The notes: generated by a model not told the origin, from the letters alone. A stretch of DNA of 64,000 bases from Astrocystis sublimbata (GCA_022453515.1 JAJNNY010000024.1:310001-374000), one strand, 5' to 3'; shown: positions 45,101 through 58,354, counted from the first letter of the stretch. Numbers and translations: made by a program.

Positions 45101-48100
45101 TCAGGTCTTGAGCTGCTCTGGCAGATAATACTGGCAGCACCTGTCCAGAAAATTGCGAACATGGCAATTTCGACACTTGTCAACGAAATCTACGTCAACA
45201 GTTCAGTTATTCTGTCCTATCCATTTCAACGCGCCAGGAAGGTTCATTTTTCGTTGGCCCATCGATGTCTCCTGCAGTTGAAAGCCGCTTCTACGAAATT
45301 AAAAGCCTTGGAGGATGATACAACGAACGACGACGAGCCAATGGTCATTACTGACATTACTGACGTTGACGGTGTAAAACCTGAACAGAAGCTGCGCTTT
45401 GCACGGACCCTGCAAGTTCTCAATACCTTATCGAACGCACTGAGAACAAAATCTGTTTTCGCCGCCCCTGACCTGCGTTCCCTGATGTTGTCGTCGCCAA
45501 ATGCCCTTGAAGGCGAAGAGGCGAATCTGAAGTATCAATCATTTGACGGAAATGAGCATACAGAGATGAAGCCTTTGCGAATCGGCATGAAGAACAGCGC
45601 TGCTTCATTACTAGCCAGTTTACGAGAAGCAACTGGATTCGAGAATTATCGATTGTATTTCCGGGGAAGTATTTTCTCGCCATCTGAGGTGGATGTTTGC
45701 AAGCCACTGGAAGAGCTCAATATGAAGAGTGGGTTGCTGCTTGTGAAAAAAGAGCTTGATTCGGTCTCGTCCCCTAAACGCATCAAACCAGGAGCGTCTC
45801 CTTTGGAAATCGAGATCCTCAGCCATTTCAGTGACCTATGGGAATATTTGAGTATGGAAGAGGATTTAGCCCGACAGGTAATGATGAGACTAAGCCTCTA
45901 TTTATTGCTCTCTTTCATGCGCGACTAACGAGGCATCCAGATATACGAGTTCCTTATATCCTTGCCAGCTGACAATTCAACACTGGCCGCATTTGAGAGC
46001 CCCGCGACCTCCCCTCGAGATATTTTCCCCCTCGGCCAACCTTTCAAGTCCCTTTACGCAATCCACGCGCTTCGTGAGTATCTGAATACTTGGAGACTGA
46101 AGAGCACCATGCGAACGTTTTCCCGACCAGGAATAACTGAAAAACAACTGAAAAACGACCAGCAAGATGTTGTTACGAAAATTCTAGCTCTGGTCACTGC
46201 CGCAATATGCGACCCGGACGTTGTTGAACAGTGCTCAAATCAGGATTTAAGATTACAGCTTGGTTTGGAATTGGTAGACACTTTTGTCCAGCTACTCAAA
46301 GGTCCGTCATGTCCACTTGCTATTTATTGATTCCGTGTCATGGTCGTACTGATTCTGTTACTCAGAGTCACCTGAGCCCGCCCTGCTCTCTCAGATACTC
46401 ACGCAAGGACTTTACGAGCGACTTATGGCTATGCTGATAAGCGGTGCTAAGGCTTCCGGTAGTAAGATTAGCGTTGATCTTGTGCATCGATGCTTCGAAG
46501 CATTATTGGAATGCTGCGCCAAAAATGACAAGATCTGGATATTATTCCGCGGCCAAGCTATGGTCGGAAACGTGATCCAATCCCTCTTGCTATCTGACGA
46601 ACGCCCGTTCATCAGAAGGAGCATCGCGAAGCTCATTACTGCCAGAAGTGTATATGACAGTGGCCAATCAGGTGTTCCTGCAATTGATTTTGCGGAAGCA
46701 TTGTGGCCCATCATTTTCCAGCTATTGCCTGAAGCCGCGCTCAAGCCTCAGCAGTGTGAAGAGCTATTCAGTGTGGCGTCGCAGTTAACGAAAAAACTCG
46801 TTGACAACCAATCCAACGCTATCGACCTGCCGTCTTGCGTTAAGAGATGTGGCGATCTATTACTGAAGCATACGAGCACTGAAGACATCGCACATCCAGA
46901 GACGCTCGACAAAGTAGCTCATGGACTCGTACATCTTTTACTTCAAGGCATTGAGAAGCTGTCAACTGTCACGACGAGCAATGGACTTCCTCTTGCGTTG
47001 CCGAGGAGGCTGTTCTTAAAACATCTATTCCCTCCTGAAAGTGAGATTGGTCCGCTAGTGCCGCGTGCCATCTTCCACTCTTCCACGCGTTGTGCGCTCT
47101 ACGATGTTGTGTACACACTAGCCAAGGACAGCCGTCCTAAGATGACCAATGTCCTGCAAAGCCTGGATCGTTTGCTGGCGCACCAAGTAGAGGAAGGAGG
47201 CACGGAATCTTACCAATATGAGCTCCCGCAGGCATTTGAGCGGACAAGTGCCCAACGATCCATATGTGGGTATTCGGGTCTTCGAAATTTGTCTAATACC
47301 TGCTACTTGAATTCCTTATTTACACAACTTTTCATGAACATCGGATTCCGTCGGTTCATACTCGGTGCTCGGATTGACAGGCCGCACGCTCAACAGCTAC
47401 TCGCTGAAACCCAGCTCCTATTTGCAAACCTCCAAGATAGCAGGCGCCGCTTCATCGACCCACAGGCCTGCGTAGAGCAAATTACGACTTATGACGAGCT
47501 TCCTATTGATATTCACAGCCAAATGGACGTTGACGAGTTCTTCAATCTGCTCTTCGACCGCTGGGAAGCCCAATTTTCCTTTAGCTCTGATAAGAGGGCT
47601 TTGAGGTCCATATATGGAGGGCAGTTGGTTCAGCAGGTGAAATCAAAGGAATGCGAACACATCTCCGAACGAATCGAACCTTTCTCCGCCATACAATGCG
47701 ATATCAAGGGCAAATCGAGCCTCGAGAAAAGCCTCCAGGCGTATGTAGATGGGGAGATAATGGAAGGAGACAATAAGTACAAATGCTCAACATGTGATCG
47801 ACACGTTGATGCAGTCAAAAGGGCATGTCTGAAAGATCTTCCTGACAATCTCATCTTCCATCTGAAACGATTCGACTTCAACCTACGCTTGCTACAGCGC
47901 AACAAGATCAACGATTATTTCCCATTCCCTGACAAGATTGATATGCAGCCGTATACGGTTGAGCATCTGAAAGATCCTTCTCGTAGCGCAGAACCAGACA
48001 CTTTTGAGCTGGTGGGTATACTTGTGCACTCTGGGACAGCAGAGACCGGTCATTATTACTCGTACATTCGAGAGCGGCCAACGTCTTCTGGGACTTCCTG

Positions 48101-50212
48101 GGTCGAGTTCAACGATGACACAGTCACGTCTTGGGACCCTGCACAGATGGAGCACGCGTGCTTTGGCGGCGGTCCAGATCACCGACAGTATGATCATGGC
48201 GATGGTGGCTATGAGAAGGTCTTTAGCGCCTACATGCTCTTCTACCAACGATCTTCATCCCTACAACAAGAGCAAGAAACTCTCAAAGCGACCCAAAGCC
48301 CAAAGCCACTCCGAGTCGACACCCCGCCGGATCTGGAGATGCAAGTCAAGCTGGATAATTGGGCGATAATGCAACGACATAACTTATACGACCCAAGCCA
48401 TATGGCGTTTGTCATCAAGATCCTCGAGTTTACTCTCGCTGGCGAATGTTCCGAAGGACACAAAGAAGAGAACCTTGCTATGCAAGTCGCATTGGGGCAC
48501 CTCGATCAGATAGCATCACGGGCGAAGGACCTTCCGCATTTTGACGCTCTCAATGCCATAATCGCCACGGCCTGCCAGCAGTGTTCCCTTTGTTGCTTTG
48601 CCTTTTTTGACTACTTCCGAGTACACAAAGAAGCTTTTCGAATGCTATTGTTCAGGAATCTCGATTCATCCGTGCGCTTTGATATGGGCAAAAATTTGAT
48701 ATACGTTTTGAAGAGGCTCAAGGACGACTGCCCAGAAGAATACGATTGCACTGATTCTGATGGCGATGAGACCGGCACCTCCATCACATCAAAGCCCGCA
48801 ATCGTTGAATCAACTGCTGATCTCTTTGCCCACGTTTGGGAATCGTTTCATACACGCCCCGTAGCGTGGCCAGAGTACTTCGGTACTATGATCGATTTTG
48901 TGAAGCTTGGGAGACTCGAAGCTTGCGCGTTACTTGATCGGGAGTTCCTCGTTAAAATCATAATGGCCATCGCAGCAGATCAAAACTTGGATCTCCCCGC
49001 TCAATACAGCAGGCTTCTCGCAGTTGTTTCACGCAGGATAGCAGCAACAAAAGCAATCGATTATGATGGTATCATCACCTTGGCCGATAGTCTCATGGAG
49101 TGCATGGACACCGAGATGGGTAATTACGTCGAGAACAGCGCGGTGCGCGTTGCTATGGCCCGGCACCACGCAACTATCCCATTTAATGCAAATGAAGTCA
49201 ACATTCTGCACAAAACTTGGGGAAGGGCTGATACCGGAGTTTTCTTAGACAAACTGATTCAACTCAACCAGAACCCCATAGCCACGGACAGTATCATCAG
49301 CAGACTTGCGACGACCAACACACGCATGGACCACCTTGTCCTCCGGACCTTGTCCTCAGGCGCTACGGGTCACATCACACCCCAACCTGTTACTCCTTAC
49401 TTGCATGCAAGTTTGAATTATTGTGTCTCCAGCTCGAACAAAGATGGTGTCCATAAACTCATCCGACACATTACTGAACAATGCATGTCTGTGCAGAATG
49501 CCGAAGGAAAAGAGTTCTATGAATTCCAACGAAGCCTTTTTGACGCAGGACGCAATACTGGCGAAAACAGAAACGATGTTCAATTACATGGTCTACGCGT
49601 CTTACCTCTTTGGGTTCCGGGACTGTTAGGGTACCCCGACCGCTCTGTCAGTGGTTTAGTGGAGAGCTTTTTGCAAGAGAAGCTTTTCAAGTACGGCCCA
49701 ACCCCGGCTTTTGAGACATCTAATGGCGGGCCTATCAGGTCACAAGTGATGATGGAAGCAGGCAAGGAGCTTGCTGTTCGAATTCTCTATTACCTAAAGG
49801 AAACATATGTCGAGCGCATGGCTCAGGTCTCACGAGACATGATGCAGCCATTCTATCGGACCCTGCATAAATGCGGACTCTACTTCGGAGAAGACAACGA
49901 CGCAGACGACACCACTGGCACGAAGTTCAAAGAACTTAATCCGGGTGCGAAATCTCCTTTCAGAAGTCCCCTGTATACGTGGAAGTTTCGTAGCTAACCT
50001 GAGACACAGCTGTGCTGGAGGCTATACAGAATCTGGTCGTGGATGAGATTGAGGATGATGGTTCTGGTATGTCACCCAACTCTGTCGACAGTTATTTGCC
50101 ACGTTACTGACACTTGATAGACTGGGAGCAATCTGTTGGATCCTCTGCAAGTCTGGAAGACTTTGGCAATATGCAAGTTGACCACGATTTCACCAATCGC
50201 AGCATAGTATAA
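42193..50212 (+). CDS. very large ubiquitin carboxyl-terminal hydrolase (USP family, USP34/USP9X-like architecture)
   Basis: Exons are 42193-42910, 42968-43130, 43183-45877, 45941-46301, 46366-49944, 50010-50066 and 50121-50212, about 2,554 residues. Residues 1-200 are low-complexity and Ser/Pro-rich. About 1,400 residues of helical-repeat sequence follow. The USP catalytic domain starts near residue 1614: GLRNLSNTCYLNS with the catalytic Cys near 1625, two CxxC pairs around YKCSTCDRHVD, and the His box GTAETGHYYSYI near His1875 followed by WVEFNDDTVTSWD. A further helical region runs to the acidic C-terminus. Such enzymes remove ubiquitin from substrates; the target here is unknown. The conserved NLGNTCYMN is NLSNTCYLN. 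Intron 1 is 57 nt, stopless and in frame. The last coding intron (49945-50009) avoids a premature TAA and has a GCTAAC branch point. Confidence 0.9.
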
Positions 50213-53200
50213 ACTGGCTCCTTAGATCTTGGGTCGGAACACAGACAGGGGGCCAAATTGGCTTTCGGGTTTATGCATGATCTCACGGCGAAAAGGCGAT
50301 AGGTTCAAGGGTATTAGCAAGATAGCACTGGCGCCCGGCGTTTCTCACCCATTCACCAACTCTTTTGCTTTGTTTGCGCTTCAAGAACATACATGGCATA
50401 TGCTTGTTGTTTTGTAATGTAGAGATTAGTCTGTTTTGTTTGCTGGGGCTTGGCACTCTGGACTGGTAAAGTACCAGCAAATTCTGCACAAGCGAGAAGC
50501 ATAGTGCAAACAATGACAGACCGACCCCCTTGGTAAAGGGCCAGGCAACAGCAGCAGTAGTCTTATTATGGTACGAGACATCACTAGGGATATGCGTACC
50601 ATCCCAAACTATGATGGTCAGTCATTGCGCAAGTGAACAGCTTCGGTGTTGATAGCATACCTACTAGCTAGGTAAGTAGGTACTCATAAGCTAGGTAGTG
50701 CGCGAGTTTGATTTCTGCTTGTCCCTCTGTAGCGAGATAACTACCTACCTATGCCTAAGATAACATGGCATTAAAGATTGATTTGGAGATTGAGACACGA
50801 GATGGCATGCAAGATCAGAACTTTGGCTCAGCCAAGTAAGGGCGTGTGTCTGTTGTCATTGGGGTAAATATCGATAAGCCCCAGATACGCATATAAATGC
50901 ATACAGTGTACACACATTATAGGTGGTCATAGGCTGTTCATGTGCGAGTTCTCTTAGCTGCTGCATATGAATAAATTTGCAGTTGCTATATGCAGCTCGC
51001 GTGGAGGTTGATGGGAACTTGGGAAGAGACGACCTCGAGAGAGTTCCAAGTTGATTGACCTGCCGAGCCTGCCAATGCGCTATATACCTACCTGGTAAGC
51101 AAGCACTACCTAGCTACCTACACGAGGTAGGTAGATATCTGCCTGGCGAGCCTGGGTAGGTAACAAACAGATTATAGTAAGGTACAGGTAATCGACCCCA
51201 GCCCATGCCCAGTCTATATTTATCGTCCCGTCGTCACCTTGTTAGGTGAGGTGAGGTAGGCACTAGGTAGCTACTATACACGCTATCTAGCTTCTAGCTT
51301 CTAGCTAGTAACCTAGTTACTACAGTAGTATATGCCGATCTGTGGTTGCGACGCTTGTGGAGCTTGGCAGATGCCGGTAGAGATGTGTTGGTGCTATATT
51401 TGGCACGTAAGAAAACGAGGAACTACCTACATAAAGGCACCTTACCCATCTAGGTTGGCGCATCTCGCTGAGATTCAGTTGTAGCCGCCGCTGAGATCCC
51501 CTGCGCTTCTGGGTTGTGATGCGGGGAAGTAAGCTATCACTTAGGTAGACTTACTTTTTTTCTTTTTCCTATTTTTCATTTTATGTATTACTGCCCACTA
51601 CTAGTAGTACCTACTAGGTATAATAGGTAGTATGAATGAGTTGTCGTTGAGCTGCATATCTACCAAATATCCAAGTTGCGTTGTGCGAGGAGGGCAGGGT
51701 CAATCCATGCCCGTGATAGGAGTGTCTCATGGGAGGAACGTTAGTGACACTTGCATACGTGTACATGTGTAGATGAGAATGAGAAGCTTGAGTAAGAACG
51801 CACCCTGCTGCCAGAGCTGACTGCCTACCTAGGTACCTACTGCCTACCTAGGAGGTCAGCCACGTCACTTATCTGGGGGTCGGACTTATGCTAGGTAGTA
51901 CCTACCTAGGTAGGCTCGGGTAGGGCAGGTTCCTTTGTAGGTACCTGACGAGCCTGAGTCCCGTCGAGCCCGTCTGCAGTCCACCTGGCTCGCCCGCCTG
52001 GGCACCTCGCTGCTGGATCAGGGGTTCGGCGGTTAGGTACCTTAGGTACCTACCTCCAGAGGAGGAACATGCCAGTAGTAGAGCTCGGACCGCCTCCGGG
52101 GGTCCCATTGGCGGTGGAGGCACCCGCTTAGGTAGGTACTTATGTACCTAGGTAGCTACCTACCTAGAAAGTACCAAGTGCATGCCATATGCTGTCAGGT
52201 TGTTGCTACGGCTCAAACGGGCAAGAAGATAGTCCGCTTGGGCAACAAAGTGATTCGGACATTAGAAAAGCGGTTGGCTTATCATGACTTGTGCGTAACC
52301 TTGAAGTTCGTGGGATATTCCCCGAGAATACCTCTCGACTCTCGATTAGCACTCTAGGGGTATCCCTGTCCAGAGGTGGGCGCATCTGCAATCGACATGC
52401 GGGCTGCGATGCACATCACAACGCTGATCAAGAGTCTAGCCAATCCGAGATAGCTGATAGCCAAGTAACCTGCATGCTGCATGCTACCTTGGGTACTCAC
52501 GCAGAGTTTGGGCCAATGACCGGACCGTGCGACCGTGCAGCGGTGCAGCTGTGAGTCTGTCTCGAGGTTCACCGAACAACGGTCTGATGAGCAGCGTGCA
52601 AGACCAGCCAGCGTGCGAATCGAGGTTGGCATTGATCAGGCGGAGCTAAAAATAGGAGCGACCAGCGAGGAAGCGACGGAGCGGCGGGATTTAGAAACAA
52701 CAGCTTATGTTGTGTTGTAGTAATGATCAATGGCGAGGCAAGTAATGGATGGTAAATAAGCAAGTAAGTAGGTAGCCTCTATATCTGCCTACTACTAGTA
52801 GGTGGCGAGTGAAGTACCTATAGGTAAGTAAAGAAGGATAGCATTACTACAGGTATGTTATGAGCATTGGATTGATGAAACCAGGTCTTACTACCTCGTA
52901 GTCTCGGTAGTTAGTAGTACCTTGGGTCGTGGCGCATTGATGCTGCATATCCAGTGGTTGGTGGGTCTCACTCACCCAACAACTTGAAAGTCGAGCAAGC
53001 CAACCCGGCAGATATGTAGCATCGTGGGCTCTGCGTACCTACCTAGTACCTGGTGTACCGAGTGTACCAAATCCCATGCGCTCAGCACTGTTTCACGTTT
53101 CGCGGTTTCATGTTTCTGGGCTCGCCATGCGCTCTCTCTCCATGTGGTTTCCACTCATTTGGCCTACGAATGGTCGACGAGGCGTCAGACTTGCCCTTTT

Positions 53201-53769
53201 CCCTTTTCCATCTGATTTAGCCGCCCTGCTATATTTGTCTCTGCCCCATGCCAACCCTGCGGCCATCACATTCCAGCTCACCACCGACCGGCGACAAGGT
53301 ACCTGCATCCTTGTCACAGCACACCGTCGAGACCACCGCGTCCCCCCCGCGGGCCTACGTGTGGCCCACCCGGTCACAGCAGAGGCCGTTGTACACATGT
53401 TGTCTAATTGCTAGGGGTGTCCACATTCCCGTCGACTGTTTTCGGAAGAGAGGTTGGTTTCAAGATCTCATCTAGAAGATCCTCTCAATAAGACCCTCTC
53501 ATATGCCCGTGCGGCTATGGAGAGACGGGTAGATATATATAATTCTACCCACATAGTAGTAGTAATGGTCTCCGACTGACAGCCCACACCACTCGCCTGC
53601 TCCTCCATGTCGTCGAGTGTTTGGCGGCTTCGTTTGACTCGGACCAACGTCGAACCACCCGGAGAGGCTTGACTGCATACACTGCCTCCCATTATTTCTC
53701 TTCGCGCCACTCGCTTCTTGTCGTCCGATATTCTCTTTCCTCTAGCATCCTCTTCGTTTCGGAGGCAAA
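50213..53769. other. 3.5-kb gene-free interval
   Basis: No gene can be supported; frames are short and composition is uneven. 50650-52860 is rich in TACCTAGGTA palindromes (separate entry). 53480-53769 is probably the leader of the next gene. Confidence 0.55.
50650..52860. repeat. second dense cluster of TACCTAGGTA-type palindromes
   Basis: Units and half-units (TACCTACC, GGTAGGTA, CCTAGGTA) recur at about 50665-50700, 51085-51320, 51600-51630, 51826-51915 and 52034-52165, with weaker ones at 52770-52815. The best-preserved block, 51826-51915, has the full palindrome two or three times within 90 bases. Confidence 0.75.
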
Positions 53770-55482
53770 ATGTCACTTTCCAAACAGCGTATCTCATCGC
53801 CTCTCGAGGCAGGCAGGTCGATCCTCGACGCCAACCTGCCTCCACACCTGGTCGGGGCCCTCGAGTACGCGTCGAAGCGGCTCGCACGCAAGAACCTCAA
53901 TGTCTCCCTCATCGTAGTGAAGAACGAGCATCAGTTACCAAGTGCGCAATCTTGTGCCGCCCCCATATCACCCCCACAGACACCCGAACCCTCGGCGTCG
54001 GGCTTCGCCTCGCCGTCACGTTTCACGTCTCCGGTGGTCGGGCTACGGCATCTGGTGCGCAGAGGGACAAACACCTCTGTTGCTTCAACTAGCTCGACAT
54101 CCACGTCATCTTCATCTGCTTCAGAGACGACGCCCAGCAAGTTGACGTCTCCCACATTTCCTACAGAATCCATCAACAGCCCACGGCGATGGATATTGCC
54201 GCTAAGCCCGCTTCCTTCGACACCCATGACACCCCACACTCCTTCCAGCATTGCTACCATCACATCAGCCGCATCATCCTGCGCCACTTCCTTCCCGTTT
54301 CAAAACCTAGAGCCCTTGGGAATTCGCCTCGTCCATACGTCAACATACTCCTCAAAGGATGAGAGGATAATACTCTCAACCATCAACAAGGCTGAACGCA
54401 AGTTCCACATTGGGGCGGGTGGGTTGCCAACCGTCACAACCGCCTTGGCCTGTGGGCTGTGTGCCGATATTATGCAACGCAGTATCGAACAAAATGAGAT
54501 ACTCTTCTCGTCAGAAGGATTGACCCTTCTGGGGCTGGACCGGCTATATAGCTTCAAGGCCGCCCTCTGCGCTTATGCAACGTCGATCGGCACAGAAGCA
54601 CGCTCACCAGGGTTGTCAAATCATCCTATCTCCAAGATGCCTCCAACACCCACACCCACGTCCGCCACAGACAGCTCGCGTCTGGAAGAAGCCGTTGATT
54701 GTCTAAGGCGGCTAGTGCTATCGAATGGCGACCGCTCCCTGCCGAGGGCGGACCTCTACCGAAGCTTTGATTGGATAATAATCGATTCGACCGCGCTATC
54801 GGACGTCGAGGACATGTATCGACGTGCCTACGGCGGAACGGAGCGACGGGGGCCTTTCGCGGAACCTCCTCCTGTACCTGAAAAGGACAAGAAGTACGAG
54901 AAAGACGGTGCCTTTGACGTGAAGAAACATATCGGCCACTTCAAGATCGGCACACCGCCTCCACCAAAAACACAGACGCAGACAACGCCAGTCTTGAAGC
55001 TGAATACCAATGTTAACACGTCACCACACCTCATCAAGCCGAAACCGAGAACCATGCCGCCTCATGCCCCGACTCTGAACACCGCAGCAAGTCTTGGAGG
55101 AAGGCACGACACATATCAAGGCGCCAGTGGTAAAGGGGTCGTCGAAGTCGAAGAGCTGGAGATCAGATTTGACGCTGCAGAAATTGCGACGGAGAAGGGA
55201 AATGACTACAGTCACGATGAAGACGGCGACCGTACGCCGCTTCCATTGCGTGATGGGCCGTTGCGGCCATCGATGTTCTGGCGTAGAGGCGCCACGCTCA
55301 GCGGATCCATCGATGAACTGCTGTCACCATGTGATAACAGCAGGCAGTCACAGCAGCTAGGCCCGATGACGCCAAACGGGTACGATGATATCTCCCCAAT
55401 AACAAGGGGTGAATGGGGATTTTTGTTCAAGGGCGATACCTGGATGCAGGGAACTCGAGCCCCTGTAGCCTTTGTGCAATAG
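53770..55482 (+). CDS. fungal-specific protein, DUF7582-like, function unknown
   Basis: A single uninterrupted frame of 570 residues starts at ATG 53770. Residues about 18-55 (ILDANLPPHLVGALEYASKR, then LARKNLNVSLIVV) resemble the N-terminal segment of fungal DUF7582 proteins; the assignment is from memory of the pattern and is tentative. A Ser/Thr/Pro-rich block (residues 60-175) is followed by a globular part with LGIRLVHTSTYSSKDERIIL, KAERKFHIGAGG and ALACGLCADIMQRSIEQNEI. The part after about residue 350 is mostly disordered. It includes PPPPKTQTQTTP and ends in FLFKGDTWMQGTRAPV. No signal peptide or membrane segment is seen. Many Ser/Thr-Pro sites suggest phosphorylation. The gene is convergent with the PRCC-like gene. 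Confidence 0.75.
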   Translation: MSLSKQRISSPLEAGRSILDANLPPHLVGALEYASKRLARKNLNVSLIVVKNEHQLPSAQSCAAPISPPQTPEPSASGFASPSRFTSPVVGLRHLVRRGTNTSVASTSSTSTSSSSASETTPSKLTSPTFPTESINSPRRWILPLSPLPSTPMTPHTPSSIATITSAASSCATSFPFQNLEPLGIRLVHTSTYSSKDERIILSTINKAERKFHIGAGGLPTVTTALACGLCADIMQRSIEQNEILFSSEGLTLLGLDRLYSFKAALCAYATSIGTEARSPGLSNHPISKMPPTPTPTSATDSSRLEEAVDCLRRLVLSNGDRSLPRADLYRSFDWIIIDSTALSDVEDMYRRAYGGTERRGPFAEPPPVPEKDKKYEKDGAFDVKKHIGHFKIGTPPPPKTQTQTTPVLKLNTNVNTSPHLIKPKPRTMPPHAPTLNTAASLGGRHDTYQGASGKGVVEVEELEIRFDAAEIATEKGNDYSHDEDGDRTPLPLRDGPLRPSMFWRRGATLSGSIDELLSPCDNSRQSQQLGPMTPNGYDDISPITRGEWGFLFKGDTWMQGTRAPVAFVQ

Positions 55483-55663
55483 ATCATGTATAAATCAACG
55501 ATATCCACAATAGCGAGATTGCTTTGAGAATTACAAGAATAGCTTTGACATCAAAGTTTGATGATGCCACCGCGAGACCGTGACGTGACTTGACATGCCG
55601 TGATTTATGGCATTGCTGCTTATTGTGACTCTTCAGAAGAAGAAAAAGTGCCTAAGCGCCATG

Positions 55664-56896
55664 TTAACGCCAGCCGTACCGCGACCCAGCGTCGTTCTGC
55701 TTGGACTTTCCCTGCGCGAAGCTCTCCTCGAGCGCGTCTCGCTGAGTCTGGACCTGGTTGACGAGCTGGCGCAGATTGTGCTTGCCCGGGGCGATGGCCC
55801 GCAGCGGGTTGTGAACCTGTTGCTCCCCGCTCGCCCGCAGCTCCTCGTTGTGTGCATACTCTTTCTCGGTGTTGAAGTTGATAACTCTGGAGGCGGCTAC
55901 GCTGGCGTTCGGGGCGCCGCCTCGTCCGAACAGCTCGCGTCGCGCGGCTGCTGAGAGGTTCATGTCGCTAGCTATGCTGTCCAGCGAGTTGGCGGTGGCA
56001 TAGTTTGTGCTTGGGGCCGATGCGGCTTGCGAAGGCGCGGCGTAGGAGTTGTACTGGGCGTCGTAGGCGGCAAAGGCGTCGGCTGAAGACATATCCGTGC
56101 TGCCGGTGGCCATGATCGGTTCGTACTCATCGTGGCTCGCGTCTCGGGACTCGGGGATGTCTGGCGTTTCGTCGGGTACGAAGAACAGGGATACTTTCTT
56201 CTTTGGCGGAGGCTCAAGCTTAGCGGCCGACCCTTCAGTTTCCGGTGTTGCCGAAGTAGGCGCAGAAAGAGTTGCAACGGGGACAGTGGATTTCGCAGCG
56301 ACCTTCTTCGCGAGTTTCTTTCTCGACACAGATAACGGCTTGAACATCAGTGGTTTGCCAACCAGCTCCACGTCGTCTGCTGGCTTCTGGCCCGCCGGAA
56401 TCGATGGCTGCTGTGATCTAGGCTCTGGCAGCCGCATGCCACCATCTCCATCCGTGTCGGCGTCGCCCTGACCGTCCACATCTCTGCTGAAGCCAGGCGC
56501 AGCACCTGTCTTCAGATGGACGCCTGGCCGCGGCGGGTTTGTTCCTTTGGTAGCGCCGCTGCTGCTGCTGGCACTAGCCACCGAACTTGCCGACGTCTTG
56601 CCAACGTTTTTGGGAGGCGGAAGAAAGGAGTTGAAGCCGCTGAAAGCTCCGCCCTTCGTGATCCGCGCGCGCTTCGCCGGGGGTCCATCTCCGTTCGTCG
56701 CGGCGTTGCCGGAATCCTGCCGGCCTGACGAGCTCTTTGGCAGGCTGACTAGGATTTTGCCTGGTTTGGAGCGGTCGACGACCTTCTGGAATGGCTTCTT
56801 GCTTCCACTCGCGGTGGGCGGGTGCTGAGGTGGCGGCGCTGGCTTCGCGACGGTCTCCGTCTCGGACTCCGAGTCGGAGTAGTCGACGAGCCCCAT
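55664..56896 (-). CDS. PRCC-like protein (mitotic checkpoint regulator / MAD2B-interacting family)
   Basis: A single uninterrupted frame of 410 residues starts at ATG 56896. The start MGLVDYSDSESETE is the family hallmark. A Pro/Ser/Lys-rich disordered stretch follows, with KILVSLPKSSS and KRARITKGGAFSGFNSFLPP. The conserved C-terminal part has RRELFGRGG, VINFNTEKEYAHNEELRASG, NPLRAIAPGKHNLRQLVNQV and a terminal SRYGWR, all typical of the PRCC family. Human PRCC is a nuclear proline-rich protein associated with splicing factors and reported to bind MAD2B; the fungal role is not established. About 180 bases separate its stop from that of the DUF7582-like gene. Confidence 0.85.
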   Translation of the reverse strand: MGLVDYSDSESETETVAKPAPPPQHPPTASGSKKPFQKVVDRSKPGKILVSLPKSSSGRQDSGNAATNGDGPPAKRARITKGGAFSGFNSFLPPPKNVGKTSASSVASASSSSGATKGTNPPRPGVHLKTGAAPGFSRDVDGQGDADTDGDGGMRLPEPRSQQPSIPAGQKPADDVELVGKPLMFKPLSVSRKKLAKKVAAKSTVPVATLSAPTSATPETEGSAAKLEPPPKKKVSLFFVPDETPDIPESRDASHDEYEPIMATGSTDMSSADAFAAYDAQYNSYAAPSQAASAPSTNYATANSLDSIASDMNLSAAARRELFGRGGAPNASVAASRVINFNTEKEYAHNEELRASGEQQVHNPLRAIAPGKHNLRQLVNQVQTQRDALEESFAQGKSKQNDAGSRYGWR

Positions 56897-58354
56897 TATC
56901 GACAGCTATAGAGCGGACTATAGAAGAAGAAAAACCTTTTTGGTAGAGCTCGTCGCGTGAGGGACGCGAAACATTGATGATGCTCGAAAAATGATCGTGG
57001 GTGATGCAAGAAATGTATGCGCTAGGCACCTCGGCACCTAAGCTTCCTAGGTAGGTGGTGGCCTGTAGGTGCCCTAAGGTATACCTTACTGAAGGACATC
57101 AGGTAGGTACCTAGACCAACCAACACCTCACTTCCAAGCTTCAGCAACGTCACCCATGACTAAGTATTATTTTACAACAGTTATCACAGTCGCAGACCTT
57201 TTTTCCCCTAAATGCCGGCCTTCATGAATTGCCTGCAATGTATTTTATCCGGTATTATTCTCCAGTGCTATCTAGCAGTAGTCGGGTACCTAACAGCCTA
57301 AGCGTGAGTTGTACCGACAATATGAACAAGCCTACCTACTCTGAAAAGATGCCTTTACAGCTTAAACCATCTTACTGGCCATATAAGAGAACGGTTGCAC
57401 TTCAAAACACGGCCTTGTTGAGCTGACCAGATGTCGCGAGGCTAATGTCCATTAGCGTATACGCCCGAGGCTGGACTTCATCCCAGCCGTCTGAACAAGA
57501 TGGTTGTACTTACACATATAGGCCTGGCGTCGTGTGACACGATCTATGACCATGCGTATTTGAGCAACATTCGACATATGCTTCCTCACCACGCGGCCCT
57601 GCGTGAACCCGGAATTGTTTTATTTTATTTTATTTTATTCCATTTCGTTTCATGTGGCCCGATTCTTCAGCTTAGGGATATCCTACTAGTTCTTAGAAGA
57701 CATGTCCACATTCGATAATATGGTCCAACGATAGAAACGGTAGCTTTGCCCGTCAACGCTCGCTTATCAGGTACTCCCGTTTCTACCATGTATGACGATG
57801 TTCGCACACCACGTGCTAATTCCCATACCAAGCCTGACCAGTGTCTTGGCTGTCCATCACAACATCAGTTGCCAAGCGGTGCTGGGGACTGTCCTGACTG
57901 TCTCGCGACCGTGTTGTGCGTCTAGTTCAATACTCGATGGTGCCGTATACCCGCCGAGGCCGCACCCGGTATGTCTCGGCGCTCTCGGCGGTCTTGGCCG
58001 AACCTGAGAACCGACTTGGTCTCCGGTCTGTTGACCTCGAAACGGCATCGTTGTCGAACATGGATTGAATCCCATCGCACTTGGCGACCCGATCGCTCCA
58101 ATGACGCGATGGCCATCAAGATTAGGAAAGAGTGGCAATGGCAAACTCATATCTTCCCTCCCATGGTGTCGGGCCTGCCGCTGTGGGGGGGGTTCTTGCT
58201 ATAAGTGGAAAGCATCCCCAGGCCAAGAACGTGTCTGATGTTTATGTCGATTCGTGCGCAGCCTGTCGACTTTCTGTTCAATTCCACCATCTAGCCCACA
58301 TCTCGAATTCACTGCGACGTGAGTCTCGAAGGTGACGAAGGGACAATCCGAACA
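56897..58354. other. intergenic region upstream of the NSS transporter
   Basis: No gene seen. It includes CCTAGGTA motifs near 57045-57115 and a (TTTTA)n run at 57618-57638. Open frames such as 57857-58150 (minus) lack family support. The last 250 bases are probably transporter promoter and leader. Confidence 0.55.
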
